From Cinclus cinclus (lineage: Eukaryota > Chordata > Aves > Passeriformes > Cinclidae), in contig NC_085048.1 in assembly GCF_963662255.1 (NCBI RefSeq), forward strand, positions 101,352,229 through 101,416,228: a DNA stretch of 64,000 nt. Reading direction: 5' to 3'. Every line of letters starts with the position of its first letter. The first letter of the stretch is position 1. The translations under genes and the position numbers were made by a program. A model generated the notes under the pieces. The model was not told where the DNA came from. It made no database searches and saw only the letters and a list, made by a program, of their open reading frames with translations. Positions 1-14,200 of the stretch are shown piece after piece.

Positions 1-1825
1 TACTTAAACTGTGAGTGTTCTGGAGGAAGGCTAGGATGTGCACACCCACATAGCCCCTTCTCTGCAGTGTTGTGATACTAATGAAGGGAACTGGTGGTTT
101 AATTTCTTTATGTCTACGGGTGCAATCTAGTTTTTGATCATAAAGAAATTTTAAGAGTATGAACTGCTTTTCTGTTGCTTGAGAATGCCTGCCTGGCCTT
201 AGACACTCCTGGAAGTGCTGTAGGAACTTGCCAGGCTGCCTGGCTTTTTTCTCTCCCTTTGCAAGATGACCTGCTCACTTTGCCTGCCCTCCAAGCCAGG
301 CATTGAGATCCCAGCTCCAAATCCAGAGGCAGAGGCTGTGTGAGCATGACCTTTCTCAGCAGGGCTGAAGGGCTCAGTGGTTTCCAGGCCCACCTGGACT
401 GCAGCACCAAGTAATCCCCAGTCTGTTGAGGAAGACCTGTCATATTTGTCACAGTGCCTTACTTACAAAGGCACAAGAGGGGAGGAGGCAGGAGGATGCA
501 CTGCACAGCCTCCCCAACCACCAAGTGTGGCTTGTTCATCCTCTGCTACTGCCTCCAGCAGCTTCCTTATGAAAGTTTTCTTGGAACATAGGCAGCAAAC
601 TCAGTCTTTATGCAGCTCTGTCAGCCATTATGTTACAGATTTACTGCCAAAATTCCGATCATTTACTGGGCTGACAGTCGAATTAATTTGTTCCGTGGAA
701 AATGGGGCTGTGCTGCCTGCCACATGAAGGTGAAACAGCTGGAAGAGCTGTGGGAGGATAAGTTGGCTCAGAGCATGAGGCTGGGATGGGAGAGCTGCCC
801 AACCATAGCACACACTGCTGGCTGACCAAGAGAGAGCCATGATGGAGCTTCTGCTGCCTCCTGTCCTTTTACTCGAAACCCTATGGCTTGATGTGATGTC
901 AGGCAGCCTGGACAGCTTTGCAAGAGGGCGAAGAAACCAAAAAGCTATTATTGACTGTGAAGAACTTTGTACCTGGGTCTACTTTGAGAGCCTGTGGCTC
1001 TTTGGATGCCATGTATCACTTGATGTAGTTAGTCTACACTTGATGTGTAGACTCCTGGTAGATGGATGATGTTGGGCCAACCTCTCTGTTTAGCCTGTGG
1101 GATATTTGTGTGATTGGATTAGGTCACTTCCTAATTGGATCTTTTTTCGTATCACAAACCAGACTCAATACAATGTAATCAGAGAAGAGCAGCAAGAATG
1201 CTAGCATGGCTTATTCTAATAAAGTGAAAAATCAACTTAACTTTTTTTAAGCTGTTGCAGTAATTTAGCAATTAAAAATTAATTCAGTCAGAAATATGCT
1301 ATAAAGAAATTATAGTGTTGCTAAGAGCCAGAACTTTCCTGGCTTCCCTTAGAGCCAGTCGTGAACCAAAAGATGATCAGCATGGAATCTGACAAATTGA
1401 GAGACAATATAGTCAAAGTCTGCATTATTATTATGTGTTCAGAACTTGGCTCTGAATGACTCTTTATATGTATGGAGGGAAAATACGTAAATATGGCAAG
1501 TTTTAATTTAGGCTTGAGAGGACAATACCTTAGCCAGTTTATTAGCATTCACCTTCAGAAATGGTTTCTTTGTGTGGCTTATTTTGTATGAATCTTCAAT
1601 GAATAAAGAGAAACAGATACTGTTTCTCTGATAACAAGTGAAGTGCAATACCCCTTTTCAGTAATGGTGCAGAAACAACCCTTTTCCCCATCACTTCAAG
1701 ATTCCAATTATTTTCCTTCTCTTATTTCTTCCTTCTTAACTTAAAACATATTCAAAATTGTGCTTCCATTGTTTGGTGATGGTGACATTTCAGAAAGTTA
1801 AATATTCGGAAACAGGACTAATTTC
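1..1825. other. Unique noncoding DNA, no gene recognised
   Basis: Short open frames occur on both strands (longest 116 codons, 377-727 plus). They overlap each other and show no domain, signal peptide or splice context. The only structure seen is a small hairpin at 1,031-1,053 with 8-bp perfect arms (AGTCTACA / TGTAGACT) and a 7-base loop. No CpG island or known repeat is visible. Confidence 0.6.
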
Positions 1826-1881
1826 ATTTATGTTAGCTGTCCTCCTGGGAGCAATTTATGTTAGCTGTCCTCCTGGGAGCA
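1826..1881. repeat. 28-bp perfect tandem duplication
   Basis: The 28-base unit at 1,826-1,853, which begins ATTTATGTTAGCTG, is repeated without mismatch at 1,854-1,881. Identity of the two copies suggests a recent duplication. The duplicated unit is 28 bases, so it is not a multiple of three, and no coding frame is apparent here. Confidence 0.97.
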
Positions 1882-4800
1882 TTGCTTTGCTTCCAGGTAT
1901 AAAGACTAAGGAAAGCCAAATAGTTCCCATATATTCCCACAATTATACCCCCTTTACCTGATACTGCAAGAGAGTTTCGCCCAAGACCTAAGGGACTGTG
2001 ACTTTTGCAGGGCTGTCACTGGTGGGAAGGAGAAGACAGATGTCATATTCTGATCATGACACCAAAAAAGGATCTGAAATTACTTACTTACCTTGACAGT
2101 GTCCTTGGCAGAGCTGGACAGGAACCTACTAAATGAAAGCAGTAGCTATAAAAAAGGGGAAAGAAAGCATGAGAGTATGGCCCTGAGTTTGATCCTGAAC
2201 TTAAAGGAACGCTGGAATATTTTGAACAGGCTAATGATGGATAGCATAGGCATGCTAAGAAAAGATTTTGGTAAGCAAAATAAACTCCCAATTAGTTTCC
2301 ACCCTGATTCATTTAGATGTAATTTTCAGTTGGACTTACATCTGGACTAATGGCAGCACTGGAAGATGAGTTTGCTGCTGAAGAATGTGAAATTGTATCT
2401 GGAAAGGGACTGTAGGAAGTGGGATCCATTTCATCAATTTCTTAGGAAATTAAGTTTTCAATTAAAATAAAATGAATTTATCTTCCTGGAGATAGGCCTG
2501 TAGAGACTTATATTTGGATCATTATTGAAACATCCACAAACAGATGGCTCCCATGTTTCTTTACTTATAACCTACCCAAGCAGAGAAAAATGCCCCACCA
2601 AAAAAAAAATCCCCACCAAAAAAAAAAACCCACCAAAAAAAAATGCCCTGTCTAGAATATCAAAACAGTTCCCTGAAACTGTACAGCTAGTCTAGGATAC
2701 TTAACTTGTTTTAATCTCCACTGGCATGCAAGAAGAGAATATTGAAATAGGTAGTCATGTCCCAGTGTTTGATATTTGATATGTTAAAAAGTTTCTATTC
2801 TGAAAGCTGTAGTCAAAGGTAACAATTTTTTTTTAATGTATGCAAAAGTGTTGTGGTCTGAGTTGGAAGAAATAACTTGGTCCCGTGTTGAGCTGGAAGC
2901 CTCCAGCAGAACTTGGGGAAAGGTGTGAGGTTTTCCACTTGGGATCATTCCACACTTCTCCCAAAATATTCCCATCCCACGTGTTTACATATGGCTCTTC
3001 AAGTATTTGGTAACACGTGCAAAATTTCCAAAGTGTCTGCTACTACTGAAAATTAGCCCGTCTGAACCAAGGTTCAATCTTCTTACATAGACACAGATTT
3101 ATGGCTGGGGAGGCAGGGGGTTTGTAAGCAAGGAGTTTGTATTTACTCTCAGTTGGTGCTAGGTAGACATCTGAGACTGATCAAACCCTCCCCCTCTCTT
3201 CAGCTCATCCTTTCACTTCCATAAAGCTGGAAACATTACATATATGCCAGGAAAATGGAAGTTGCATTTTTAAGTGGAGAAGGAGAAAAAATTAAAAAGC
3301 AAAGATCAAATAGCATTCACTACTGCAATTCAGTGTGAACAGCTGGAGGTGGCAAACAGAAAATGGAAGAATTAAAATAATCCTAGATTTGCATTCACAA
3401 GTCTGTGGAAAGAGAATTTCTCTTCAAAATTTCCCAATCCTGAGATGTGTGCAATAAAATACAGGCCATAAAATGTATTATAAAGGTTGAAAGTATGGCA
3501 GAGCGGAGGCAAGCACTGACCAAGAATGTCAGTTTGAAGAAAATAAAACAGGATGAAGAGAAAAATAAAAGAACAATTTTGAAAGGAAACATGTTGAAGG
3601 ATAAAAGCTGGCAGTGGAAAGCAGTCTAATAAGCTGAGGTATTGATCCAAATACCCTATGAGCTTTGCAAAGAATAATGTGATGCTTTGCTTTCCCTGGA
3701 GGATACAGGTACAATAACTTTGAAACAATTCAGATCAAGGGAGAAAAAGACGTTTCTCAAGTCTGGTAGAAAGATGAACCTTCTGTCATTTTCTAAACCC
3801 AAGTTACAGTGCTTTTTACCACACTTGAAATGCAATCTTAATTTGGGAATCACTAGGATCTGGGACTGCAGATCTCTCTTTTGAAATTCAGAGAATTGTT
3901 TAAATGAATTTATGAGAAACCCCAGAATCAGCACGTACCTTTTTCATGCACAAATGTAGAGAAAAGGACCAATAGAGAAAAAACACAAACATATTCTTCA
4001 AGTAAAATTGAATTCCAGGTAGTTACTGAGTATTGATATTAACTTGACAAGAGCAGAAAGGGACCATTTGCAGTGAATAGTGTATTAAGTAGCTGGAATG
4101 TGAAGTGTTTACTAAAATAACAGTAATTATTCAAACCAAGCTAATGGCAGCAAAGTTGTTGGGAAGCCTGTGGAATGTGATATGTTTGTTTACTGCAGCC
4201 TAAATGCTGTGGGTAAGTTTTTGTTTTGTTTTGTTTTTTACAAAATGCTGTGAAATTTTAAAGAGTTACATATTTTTTATTTATTTTAAATAAGCTTGCA
4301 CCACAGCAAAATCTAATCAAAAGGGAAAAATACAAATGGTTCTTCAGCATCTTCTATCTGGTGGCAATAGCTAACAATATATTGCAATACCTTTGATTAT
4401 GACTTACATAGATTTACTGTTCATTATAAGGGCTGCATCCATATCACTCAAATACAGCTAGAAGCCTATTAAAGAACTTTTGTGTTCTTAGCTGCAAAAC
4501 TAAACAGATTCTGTGCCTACTGGCAGAGGCTGAAGTTTCCATTGACAAATGCATACAATATGTAAAGGCTTTGATTTTGTATTTTTGAGAGCCAAAATGC
4601 TTTAATGTTGTAAAGAATGTATTAAAATACTGACAAAAGGCACTTTTAATACTTTTATTCTTTACTGAACATGTTTTCTAGTATTTAATTTGTCTTTTGC
4701 CTTTTAGTAAGAAAATGAATCTGTTATCTGCTGTTACTATCTCTTTGGATATACAAATATCCTTTTTCACAGATGTACACGTGTAACAGGTTATTTTAGT

Positions 4801-7800
4801 AATTTAATTATTTTAAATAATTTAATTTAGTTACTTAAGTAACAGAGTTATTTTCATATAAAACTTGGCATCCAACCCCAAGCAGTAGATAGCAAATGAG
4901 AACTGATTTTGTTTTTCAATTTATATAAAGGCCACAAACCACTAACACACCATCTTTAGAAGAATTTTCATGAAGATTTTTTTTTACAGTTCTAGATAGT
5001 CACTTTTTCTCATGTTGTTAAACTAGTAGGCAAAAACACTCCTTGTCCAGATACTGCAGGTAGGATGTGTTGTGAGAAACACTTTTTCTTCCAACAACCT
5101 ACTTTGTTCTTTATGTAATTTACTGGGGAAGACATAAAGTAAGCTAATGAAATAACTGGGAATGGATTGGCATGTCACATACAGGAGGGCACACAGCCCT
5201 TGTTGGAATGACTGTGATGAATGGTGGGCATGGGGAGATGAAGTGGTAGCATGTGCTCAGTATGATCCATAACTTCCAGCTTCAGAAAGCATCCTTAATC
5301 ATGACAGCTGTTGGAAAATAGAGTCATGTGGATAGCAGGGGGAAAAAAAACAACCTGGGTTTTCTCAGAATTTCTGTTGCTGGTTCCTGAACCCCTTCAG
5401 TATTCCCCAGCTACTTCAAAGGCAGGAGCAGTAGGAACAGCTGTCCAGCAGCTGTGGGATCTGCCCAGCAGGGCCAGCACTGGCAGGATCATCTCTCTCA
5501 TGTGGGTGTGAATAGAGGGCCCTCCCCTCTGCCCTGTTGATTTCCCAAACTGAAGGGATATTAATTGCCTACCATTTTCCACTGCTTTTCCAGTTCTGCT
5601 TGAGGCTGACTAATGGCTTCCAAATGTGTTTGAAGACAATTTCCATAGAGAAGGAAGGAGAGGCAGGTAGATGGGAGGGAATTTCCTGGGCCTTGTTTAT
5701 TCTAGGGAGCCAGGATCAATGCAGAGCCCACATGTGCATTGTGTGAATTAATGTAGGATTGAGGTCTCACACAGGTATGGGTCCATTGCGAACACCTCCC
5801 TCTCCAATACTCTTGAGTTGAGATCTTTGCCTCCCAGCTCTGCATTTTGAGTGGGACTGCTGCAGCTCAGGTCTTGGCAGAGCACTACCAGGTCACGTGC
5901 ATGTAGGAAATTCATTGAGTGGTTTTGCAGCTGAGGGTTGGTTATTGGAAACTGGGACGTCCAGTGATCTTTGGGTCAGGTGAATAAACTTCTCTGTTTA
6001 CAAGGAAGCACCTTGTTACTGAGAAATTGACTGCTGAGTAGTAGTAATTGTATAAATTGCCATTAATTTTTTTTAAAAAACATAGTATCAGGAGATTTTG
6101 CAAAACAGGTTAGTAAACATATGCAAAAAGAATGAAATAGTGGGCCTCAGAGATTAGGCTGGATGAAGAAGCAAACAAAACCGTGGCAATAAACGCAGCC
6201 AGCAGTGATGGAGAGTGTTCCAGAAGTTTGACTTTCCAAATATAAAAGGTGTGTGCGCATAAAAACATCAAGAGTCCAACCTAAGGGAAAGTTGCATTTC
6301 TAATTGTTCTGTAGTATAGATGATAATTTATCAAGATGGACCCAGCTGGTTTGGTTTAAAAACATCCAACAAGTTTTGTATGGTTGAAGCCAACTCAGCA
6401 GAGCTCTGTTTAAAGGCAAAATCTGCCCTGTGTGAAACTCTACATATTTTCTGTGGATGTAGTCTCTTGGTGGCCATTTATATTTCAGGAACTGACATGT
6501 TCACTTTCATTAAACTTGCCTGAAAATAGAGAGCAACTGTTTAAGACGAGAGCTCTTGACCTTACTTTTCACAGTTAATAAGATTTTATTTACTGTAGTT
6601 ACTGCAGGCTTACTAAAACTGGGAAAATATTTTTAACACTTTGCCATTCTGATACATAAATGTACATACATACACCATTCCTGTATATTGTTCAAATCAA
6701 CAACCAAAAAATAGTTTAAAAAATATGCAACTGGGCTGAAAAACATCATGCACAAGTGGTGGTTTTGGTTTAGCCCAGGAATTTTCAAGCCAAAACATGT
6801 ATAATTTTCACAGAGTTGGTTTGGTTTTTTGTTTTTGTTTTTTTATTTTGGTTTGACGTGCAAGTCCTTCAGGAAGCAGATGGACTTGTGGCATCAGTAT
6901 CACCCTTTGAACCAACAGGTTTCATCTTAGCCAAAGAGTGGTTAAACATATTTTTTTCCTGGTATATTTTCATATCTGTGCCTATGATTCCTGCCTGTAG
7001 TTTTGCTGTACTATAGAGTAGCAGTGCTTTCACGTGGACTTTTATTTATAATTTTCCTGTGCTTGATTTTCTGAATCTTCCCAGTAAGGAGAAAAACAAA
7101 ATCACATATATTCATAATCTGAAATGATTTCTGGTTTAGGTAGGCCTCAAAATACTTTGAAAAGATCATTAGTATTTTGTACAGGATTTGATTATCTCTG
7201 GAGTTGTACTGACTTTTCCTATGGACTGTGTGATGCTTCCTTGCCCAAATTATAGATCTGAGAGAGGCTGGGTTGGGATTCCAGATAGGAAGCTGCTGGC
7301 TTTTTAAATTTGTTTTTCATAGGGTTTTGTTTTATTTTCTGAGAAAATACAGAGAATGAGGAAATGCATCCAATTAAGTAATAAAGTAGTTTGCAGTGAA
7401 GATACTTCAGCTTTAGGGGTTGTTTCAATCATCTGAAATGTCATAGGCAATTACAAGTAATTACTTTTCTTCTGGGGTGCTTCAGCTGGGAACCTGTACA
7501 TCAAACTGTGGTACAGGGATTTTGGCTGTGTCCTATGGGAGGCTACAGGATATGTGGAATCCCCCGTCTTGCTGTTGTTTCTGACACTTACATTTTCCAG
7601 AACAAAGCAGAGGGACTGTATTCACTTTGACATCCATGGCACATCAAATAACTCTTGTGACTGTGACTGATCAAATAACTCCTGCACTGAAGCCCTGTCA
7701 GAAGGGGGGGAATTCAGAGGGGAAAAGCCTCATAGGCAAAAGCATACAGTAGGGCTTGGGAGAGGCAGACTGAGGTAGAAAAAAGAAAACTAATCCTTTT

Positions 7801-8177
7801 TCATAACAAAGTGTTCTGTTTGACTGTACCAGCAACAACATGGAGGAGGGTGAGAAAGAAATATTCCCTGAGTTATAATAAATAGCAAATAGATTGGTTA
7901 GGTCTAAAAATTATTTGCTTTTCCTCCATGATTGCAACTAATCCAGGAAGATGCTGCCAGATCTGCTTGGTTGCTGTGTGTCTTTCGTTCCTGCTGCTGC
8001 ATTCAAAGTACTCACAGAATAATTTACTGCAAGTTTCAGTAGTGATTATTTACCTAACCCTGTCAACATTATGTTAACTGAGAAAAGAGAGAAAATACGA
8101 TTTTGTTTTGTTCTTTCTGTGACCTGGCTGCCAGAAGACATAAAAATAGGTACTGCAATTATGATGGGTTTTTATTA
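1882..8177. other. Unique noncoding DNA with minor A/T-rich tracts
   Basis: No gene, RNA or transposon was recognised. Contents noted are three imperfect CCCACC-plus-poly-A blocks near 2,597-2,645, a GTTTT-type T-rich tract at about 4,217-4,239, and scattered short open frames (none above about 118 codons) that overlap on opposite strands. No CpG-rich promoter-like segment is visible. Confidence 0.6.
2597..2645. repeat. Imperfect A-rich tandem repeat (CCACC + A9-11)x3
   Basis: Three successive blocks, each a short C-rich core (CCACC or CCCACC) followed by nine to eleven adenines, are separated by one or two changes. This is a slippage-prone low-complexity tract. It is not a retrotransposon tail, since nothing recognisable precedes it. 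Confidence 0.85.
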
Positions 8178-8209
8178 GTTTGTTTATTTATTCATTTATT
8201 TATTTATTT
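8178..8209. repeat. (TTTA)n microsatellite
   Basis: A run of TTTA/TTTG/TTCA tetramers ends in several perfect TTTA units. It is short and interrupted, typical of an old tetranucleotide microsatellite. Confidence 0.85.
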
Positions 8210-11200
8210 GATATCCCTTTAAACAAAGAACTATGGCATGACAGTATTTTGGATTCCTAAAACATGCTTATCTTCAGTTATTTTTGAAATCAGAAAATTA
8301 TTGTTCTGTGTAGCAAAATGACTAAAGCTGACAGTTTGGTAGTGAAGCAAAGGCAATTGACTTAAAGAAGTTCTTTTGTATGCTTACAGAAATCCCAGGA
8401 GAATGGCTGCTTTACACCTCAGTCAAATCACATGCCAATAATTTAGGTATCTCTGTCTTCTGGAACTGTTAGGCTTGTGCTTCAAAATGCAAAGTGACAG
8501 CTAAATTTTAACTCAACTCTATTTAATTTCTTGAATGGATTCCTGATTACCTGCCAAAACAATATTGATGCTGAGTTATGGACTAATACTAGGTTCTCTG
8601 CGGTACAGATTTTTAGCAAACAGGCAGGAGGTCTAAGACCTCCTGTGATATATTTTAAAATTTAGCATTCCCTCATTCTCCCTCATTGGCATTTATGCTC
8701 CCTCTCTTGACGGTGAGCTAGAAGTGACACTTACCAAAATAACTTGACAAAGATGCTTTCCAAACTGTCACTTCCTTATGATAATGTAATTATTCTTTAT
8801 TTCTTCAGATTTGTAGCTTCTCATGCACATTTTTATCTACTACTTCTGGAATTGGAGCATAATAATACTGAAATGTAACAGTGTAAGAAAAATCTAGAGA
8901 TTGTCAGTTACAAATGTAGTTTTTAGTCTTACAAATGCAGAGATTTTGAAATCAAAAAGCAGTATTAAAATGTGACCCAAATGCTGATTTTGCATTTAAA
9001 CTGTCAAATAATCACTTACCAATATAAACTTCATTTCCTACATATTAATGAAAAACATTTTAATACAATACCAAAAGGCTAGGTTATAATTTTCTAAGAG
9101 TTAATACTGTGCTTCATAAATTTGTCCTTCAGGAAAATCAGTTTCTATTATAAAAGTATTTTTTATTGTATGGACAGTTTTACTTTCTCTGGAAGGCTCA
9201 GGAGTGAATTTTGGATGATTAAAGTAGAGTTTCAATAAGAAGTATATATATGTTTTACATGATTTAAATGTTGTGCGTTTAACTGGATTATTTAATGATT
9301 TCAGGTTAATTATATGTAACAGAACTTGATAGTAGCAAGACTTAGGTAACCATTCTGATGAGGTAGTTCTCTTCAAGAATACTATTTATTTTAATGCTAT
9401 TGTCTGCTTCAGTGACAATATCTATGGCTATAAGAATGTGTATTTTAGAATTTCATACAACCTGAAGGATGTGATGCTATGTGGAGCCTTTCAGTGTTTT
9501 CTGCCTTCCTTGCACGATGAACTGGAGATCCTCTTTGGATTCTAGAGCTTGAGCTGCCAGCCATAGGTTCCTGAAGCACCTTTACCATCTGACATTTTGT
9601 GATGTTGGTTTTTTTATTCTCTTCTATGTATGTGAAGATTGGTTGGATAGTGTCAGTGAAATATTTGCAAAATTCTATTTTATTTTCTTGGACAAGAGCA
9701 TTATTTTGGTGACTTTAAAAAAAATAAAAATTCTTCTGTATTTGGGTTTGTCTGTCTACATACACAAACACCATGTATATTATTGATGTTACATCCTAGA
9801 TAGAGTTATCTGTATTTTTAACACCAAAGCAGTGACGACCCTAAAATATGTATTCTTTCTGTAGTACTGACAGTTTTAATTTATGGACAGACACCTGAAA
9901 ATTGAAAGGAAAAAGGGACACACTCAGTAAATAGTAATGTCACAGTAGTACAATCACCACATTGGATGTAATACTGTATATACTGCATTATAAATATTCC
10001 CCTCCAAGGGGAATGGGATATATATAGGCATGTACCTAAAACTCTTGTTAATTGTTACTGTCTACAGTTACTGAATATTGTTGTAAAGACATTTTAAAGA
10101 ATCTCCTGTATTGGAGGAGTCAGCTGAAAATAGCTGTGTGACATGCCTGAAACAGATTCAGAAATCTCTGCCTAGCACAAGGAAAGACCTGAATACCAGG
10201 ATTACAGATCCCACAAATCCCCTGCTCAGTTTTACAGAAGGATCAGGCTGTTTGCATGCAGTTAATCTATTTTCACTTCAGTGGAGTGACTTGCAGCTGT
10301 AGCCCACTTCATAGGCAGATCAGAAGCTACACCATAGTATCTGTCTGGCCTGTACCATTTTTCTTGCAAAGCTAATTGTTTAGCTTGCAGCAAGTTGCAT
10401 TTACTCAGGGTATGCTTAGAAATAAACAGAGCTCAGGCAACCTAAACTTTCTTGCTCCCTGGTAACTTGGCCATGTCTGGGGCAATTGGAAGAGCAGTTG
10501 GAGAGTCCAGGCATTGCAAATTTAGCTCACCTGGGTGGTCTGTCACATGTTTTTTGGATACACTTCCACAGATCCTGTTCACATGTTTACTACAGCCAGT
10601 TCTTGAAAACCCTTTGGAGGTTTTCACCATCTTACCCCAGATGGAGATGCTAAGGGGTACTGTCAGCAGGACAGGCAGGTGAGGCAGGTTTTCCAACTTG
10701 TCACTATTCAAAGTTAAAAGAATAACAGCCTCCAAAACCACAGTGCCTCTTCAGGCCTTCAGTCTTCTACTTATTTTCAAAACATCCCTCTCAAGCTGTC
10801 TTATTTCATTTCACAAAGAGCAGCTTCCTTTACTGCTCTCTAATATTTGCACGTATCAAGGGCCAAGTCTGTCTGGAAGTCTTGCTCTACATTTCATGGA
10901 AAATAAACTCAGAACCTAGCTGCTGTACACAGGACCTACAGTAGCTGAGCCATCATTTGGGAAACATGTTCTGCAAAGTTTCATAAATTGCAAATGCTCT
11001 GGTGTTTTGCTGAGCTAGGAGGAAGTTTGTCGGTGAAATCAATAAACTCAAGTTTTCAAGTCATCAAATGACTTGAAAATGAGAAGGTTCTTCTTTTTCT
11101 TTTCTGACAAAAAAAAAAAAAGTTGAAATATTTCAAAGTACAAAGTGATTTGAGCTCACAGAATTGGAGGTCCTCTTGGAATCTGTATCACTTTGGGAGG

Positions 11201-14200
11201 TGGGATCAAGTTATCCAGGCTGCTAGGAGAATTCCACATCGAAGCTTCAGTGTGCCTACACAAAACTCCAGCACATGAAGATCAGGAAGGGAAGGTATCA
11301 ACTTGTCTATTTTGTGCCAGGAAACAAGGAGCGTCCCCTGCCGTAAGCCAGTGCTCACCTGATGGTGATGGAAGCTTCCACATCTAAACACAGTGCCTAA
11401 TGAGCAGGGCTCAGCCAGTGTTTGTTTATTTGTGTGCAGATTTTCATCACATCAGCCTTTCAAAATTTGCATATGCAAACAGGAGATCTGAAAAGTAACA
11501 GCTGTGAAAATACTTATGACCTACCTTACATGCAATACATGTGTACAGCCTTGGGATGTGAATTTTGTATGGGTTAAAAAAATCACAAGCACACGTATAT
11601 ACGCACACCGTGCTTTGCTGTGTGTATTTTGGACTTCATTAGCTTCCAGCCACAAGTAATTAGATATATAGTCCAGAAACACTTGAGTGCTCCATTTCTT
11701 CTCTCTTCACTTTGGATTCCAATCAGCTCTCTTGGAGCTTGGAATTTAGTGCAAGCTCCTGCAATTAAGCCCTTCCGTGTGGCTTTTTACCACATGGTGT
11801 CATGCTACAACGCTGTTTACTTAATGGCCTTACTTTGCTAGATGCCAAGTGTTTCATTAGGAACTGTGAGGAATTTGTTATAGTGCAACATAATCTAATG
11901 AGGGCTTGTCTCCAGTCAGGACACTTTTACATTACTGGTTGATGTGATTATATAGGTAAAGCTTCAGTATAAACTGGACTAGGGAGTCTTTTGCACACAC
12001 ATTTAAAAATAGAATTATGTTATTGCTAAATGAGTACCTGCAAGGCTTGGTATGGTTAATTTCATAGCTCAGCTGTGAAATAATGCAAAAGACTTTTCTT
12101 TTAAGAAGTTCTGACTTCTAATTTAATATGTAAGCAGTAATTCTTTGGAGAGATACCACGGCTATGTAATATTAGTGTCATTCTTGTTTTACTGTGGACA
12201 GACTTAAATTTAGCATTGTGTCATAGAAACATGATGCATGCTTTTAATTGAACTATAAAAGTAAATAGAAACATTACCTTCCAGGTATTTGAAATGAGTC
12301 CTTGTCTTTGATTTTGCTAAGAGAAAAGTTAGTGGTGGGAATTGATTTAGGGGATGCGATTCAAGTTCATTTGCTTGCAAGAGCCTCAGTTCAGGATGTA
12401 ATCTAGAGTTTGGCATTGCTATTAAAGGTGAGGTGTAATTATTTACCAAATGGCATTGAAATGGCACCTATGTTAAGGACTAAGCTGAATTATTTGGTTA
12501 AAGAAAACCCGTGCTTTCAGTATTACTCAGTGGGAAAATGCTGTGACTTCCTATGAGAACCACAGGTGTGTTTAGCTTTAATTTCCCCACTCTGTCTCCT
12601 TCACCTCCTTTTCCAGACTTTGTGCAAATCTCTGAGTCAGATTTACTGTATCTTAATAAGAATGAAATGCAGATTTCTAGGAGACTAGGATGCTTGCAAA
12701 TTGGAAACTTAATATTTGGAAATTATTTTACCTCTTATTAATTGTATGTTGTCAAGAAATGCATTTTGAAACTTTTTTCTCCTTTCTCTCACTTCTCATG
12801 ATTTTTGGTCTCCATTTTGTCCTTTTCCCCCTTTTCTGCTCTCTTTGAATTAGTTTCCTCAATTGCACACATTTTATAACTGTAAAATGTTGAGCAGTGA
12901 ATCGCCCTTTGCACTATTTCCATCCCATTCTGCACATGATTTATTCTCTGATGCTCAGCCCCAGACTCCAATGTGCAGTAGACTTGGCTTTGCACATGGC
13001 AAAGGCTTTGGGAAGGGCGTCAGCTACAATGTCAGCGAGTTCCTTTCATGTGCAAAGCTCATGTAAGTCACTGTCCAGAGAAACGGACCTGGAAAATCCA
13101 TTTCTCCCTTCAGCATGCAGAGCTGGAGGGGCTGAGCAGCAGATGAATCCAAGTAAGATGTGAATTTCAGAGTATTCATCATCTAGACACAGTTTGACAC
13201 TGCTTTGTTGCTTTATTTTTAAAAGAAAAAGAAAAGGAAACAAAAAAAACCCCTTCACAAAACCCCAACTCCCAAGCTTTTATCTCCCTCTGCCTGAGAG
13301 CTGCAAGCTTATTTTCTAGAAAAATATCCAAAGTATTTGGTGCTAAACTTCCTTTTAGATGAAAGTTTAAAGGGGCTTTACAAGATGGTGCAGAAATTAT
13401 TGTTAGCAGCAGACGTTTAAGCTTTTCTTAAATGAGGCATTCTTTAGCCAGATGATATAGCTTGTTGTTACCCTGAAATACTGATCCAGAATCATGAATT
13501 TCTAGTCTGTTCCTGAGGCTCCCATTCCTGGATTCCAGATAAGGAAGATAATGTGTTAAAACTGTGCTGCTTCTTTTCCATCCTGAAGAGTTTCAGTTTT
13601 TTCTCTTTTGTATTCCATCTCCTAAGATATGATTTATGGGTTCCTGAACATCATCAGGAGCAAGCAACTTCCTGTCCCAGCAACCTAATTTTGATATGAA
13701 TGTATTTATACTCAGGATTAACAGGTCTTTTACAATTTGAACTCAACCTTTCACTCTGCCTCTACACTTCAAATAATGGGTGCCTTTAGGACTTTTGCCA
13801 TAATAATGCTTTTGAGCATCAATTAAAATAATGTAGTTTAGGTTGATTTAATAAGTATCAGAAGCATTGAAAACAGGTACTTTGCAGTTTTCCTAGGTAC
13901 AGGTTCTCCCAAACCTGTAAAGTTGTTCTTTGCATGTATTTGATGCCAATTTAATTTACAGACTGTATTTAAATTATATGAGTAATTATTATTATGAGGT
14001 ATGAGAAATAAATATATTTATTAACAGGTATCAGATTCCAATCAGTTAGCATTTATTATCCAGAAGATTTTCCCATGAACGTTGCAAATATATGACTTGT
14101 ACAGCATAATTATGGGCTGTGGTTTCCTTCTTATGCTGTTTTTGGGATTTGTTAGTAGGAAATCAAGTGTGTCTCCACTCCAGGAATACCTTTGTGCTCC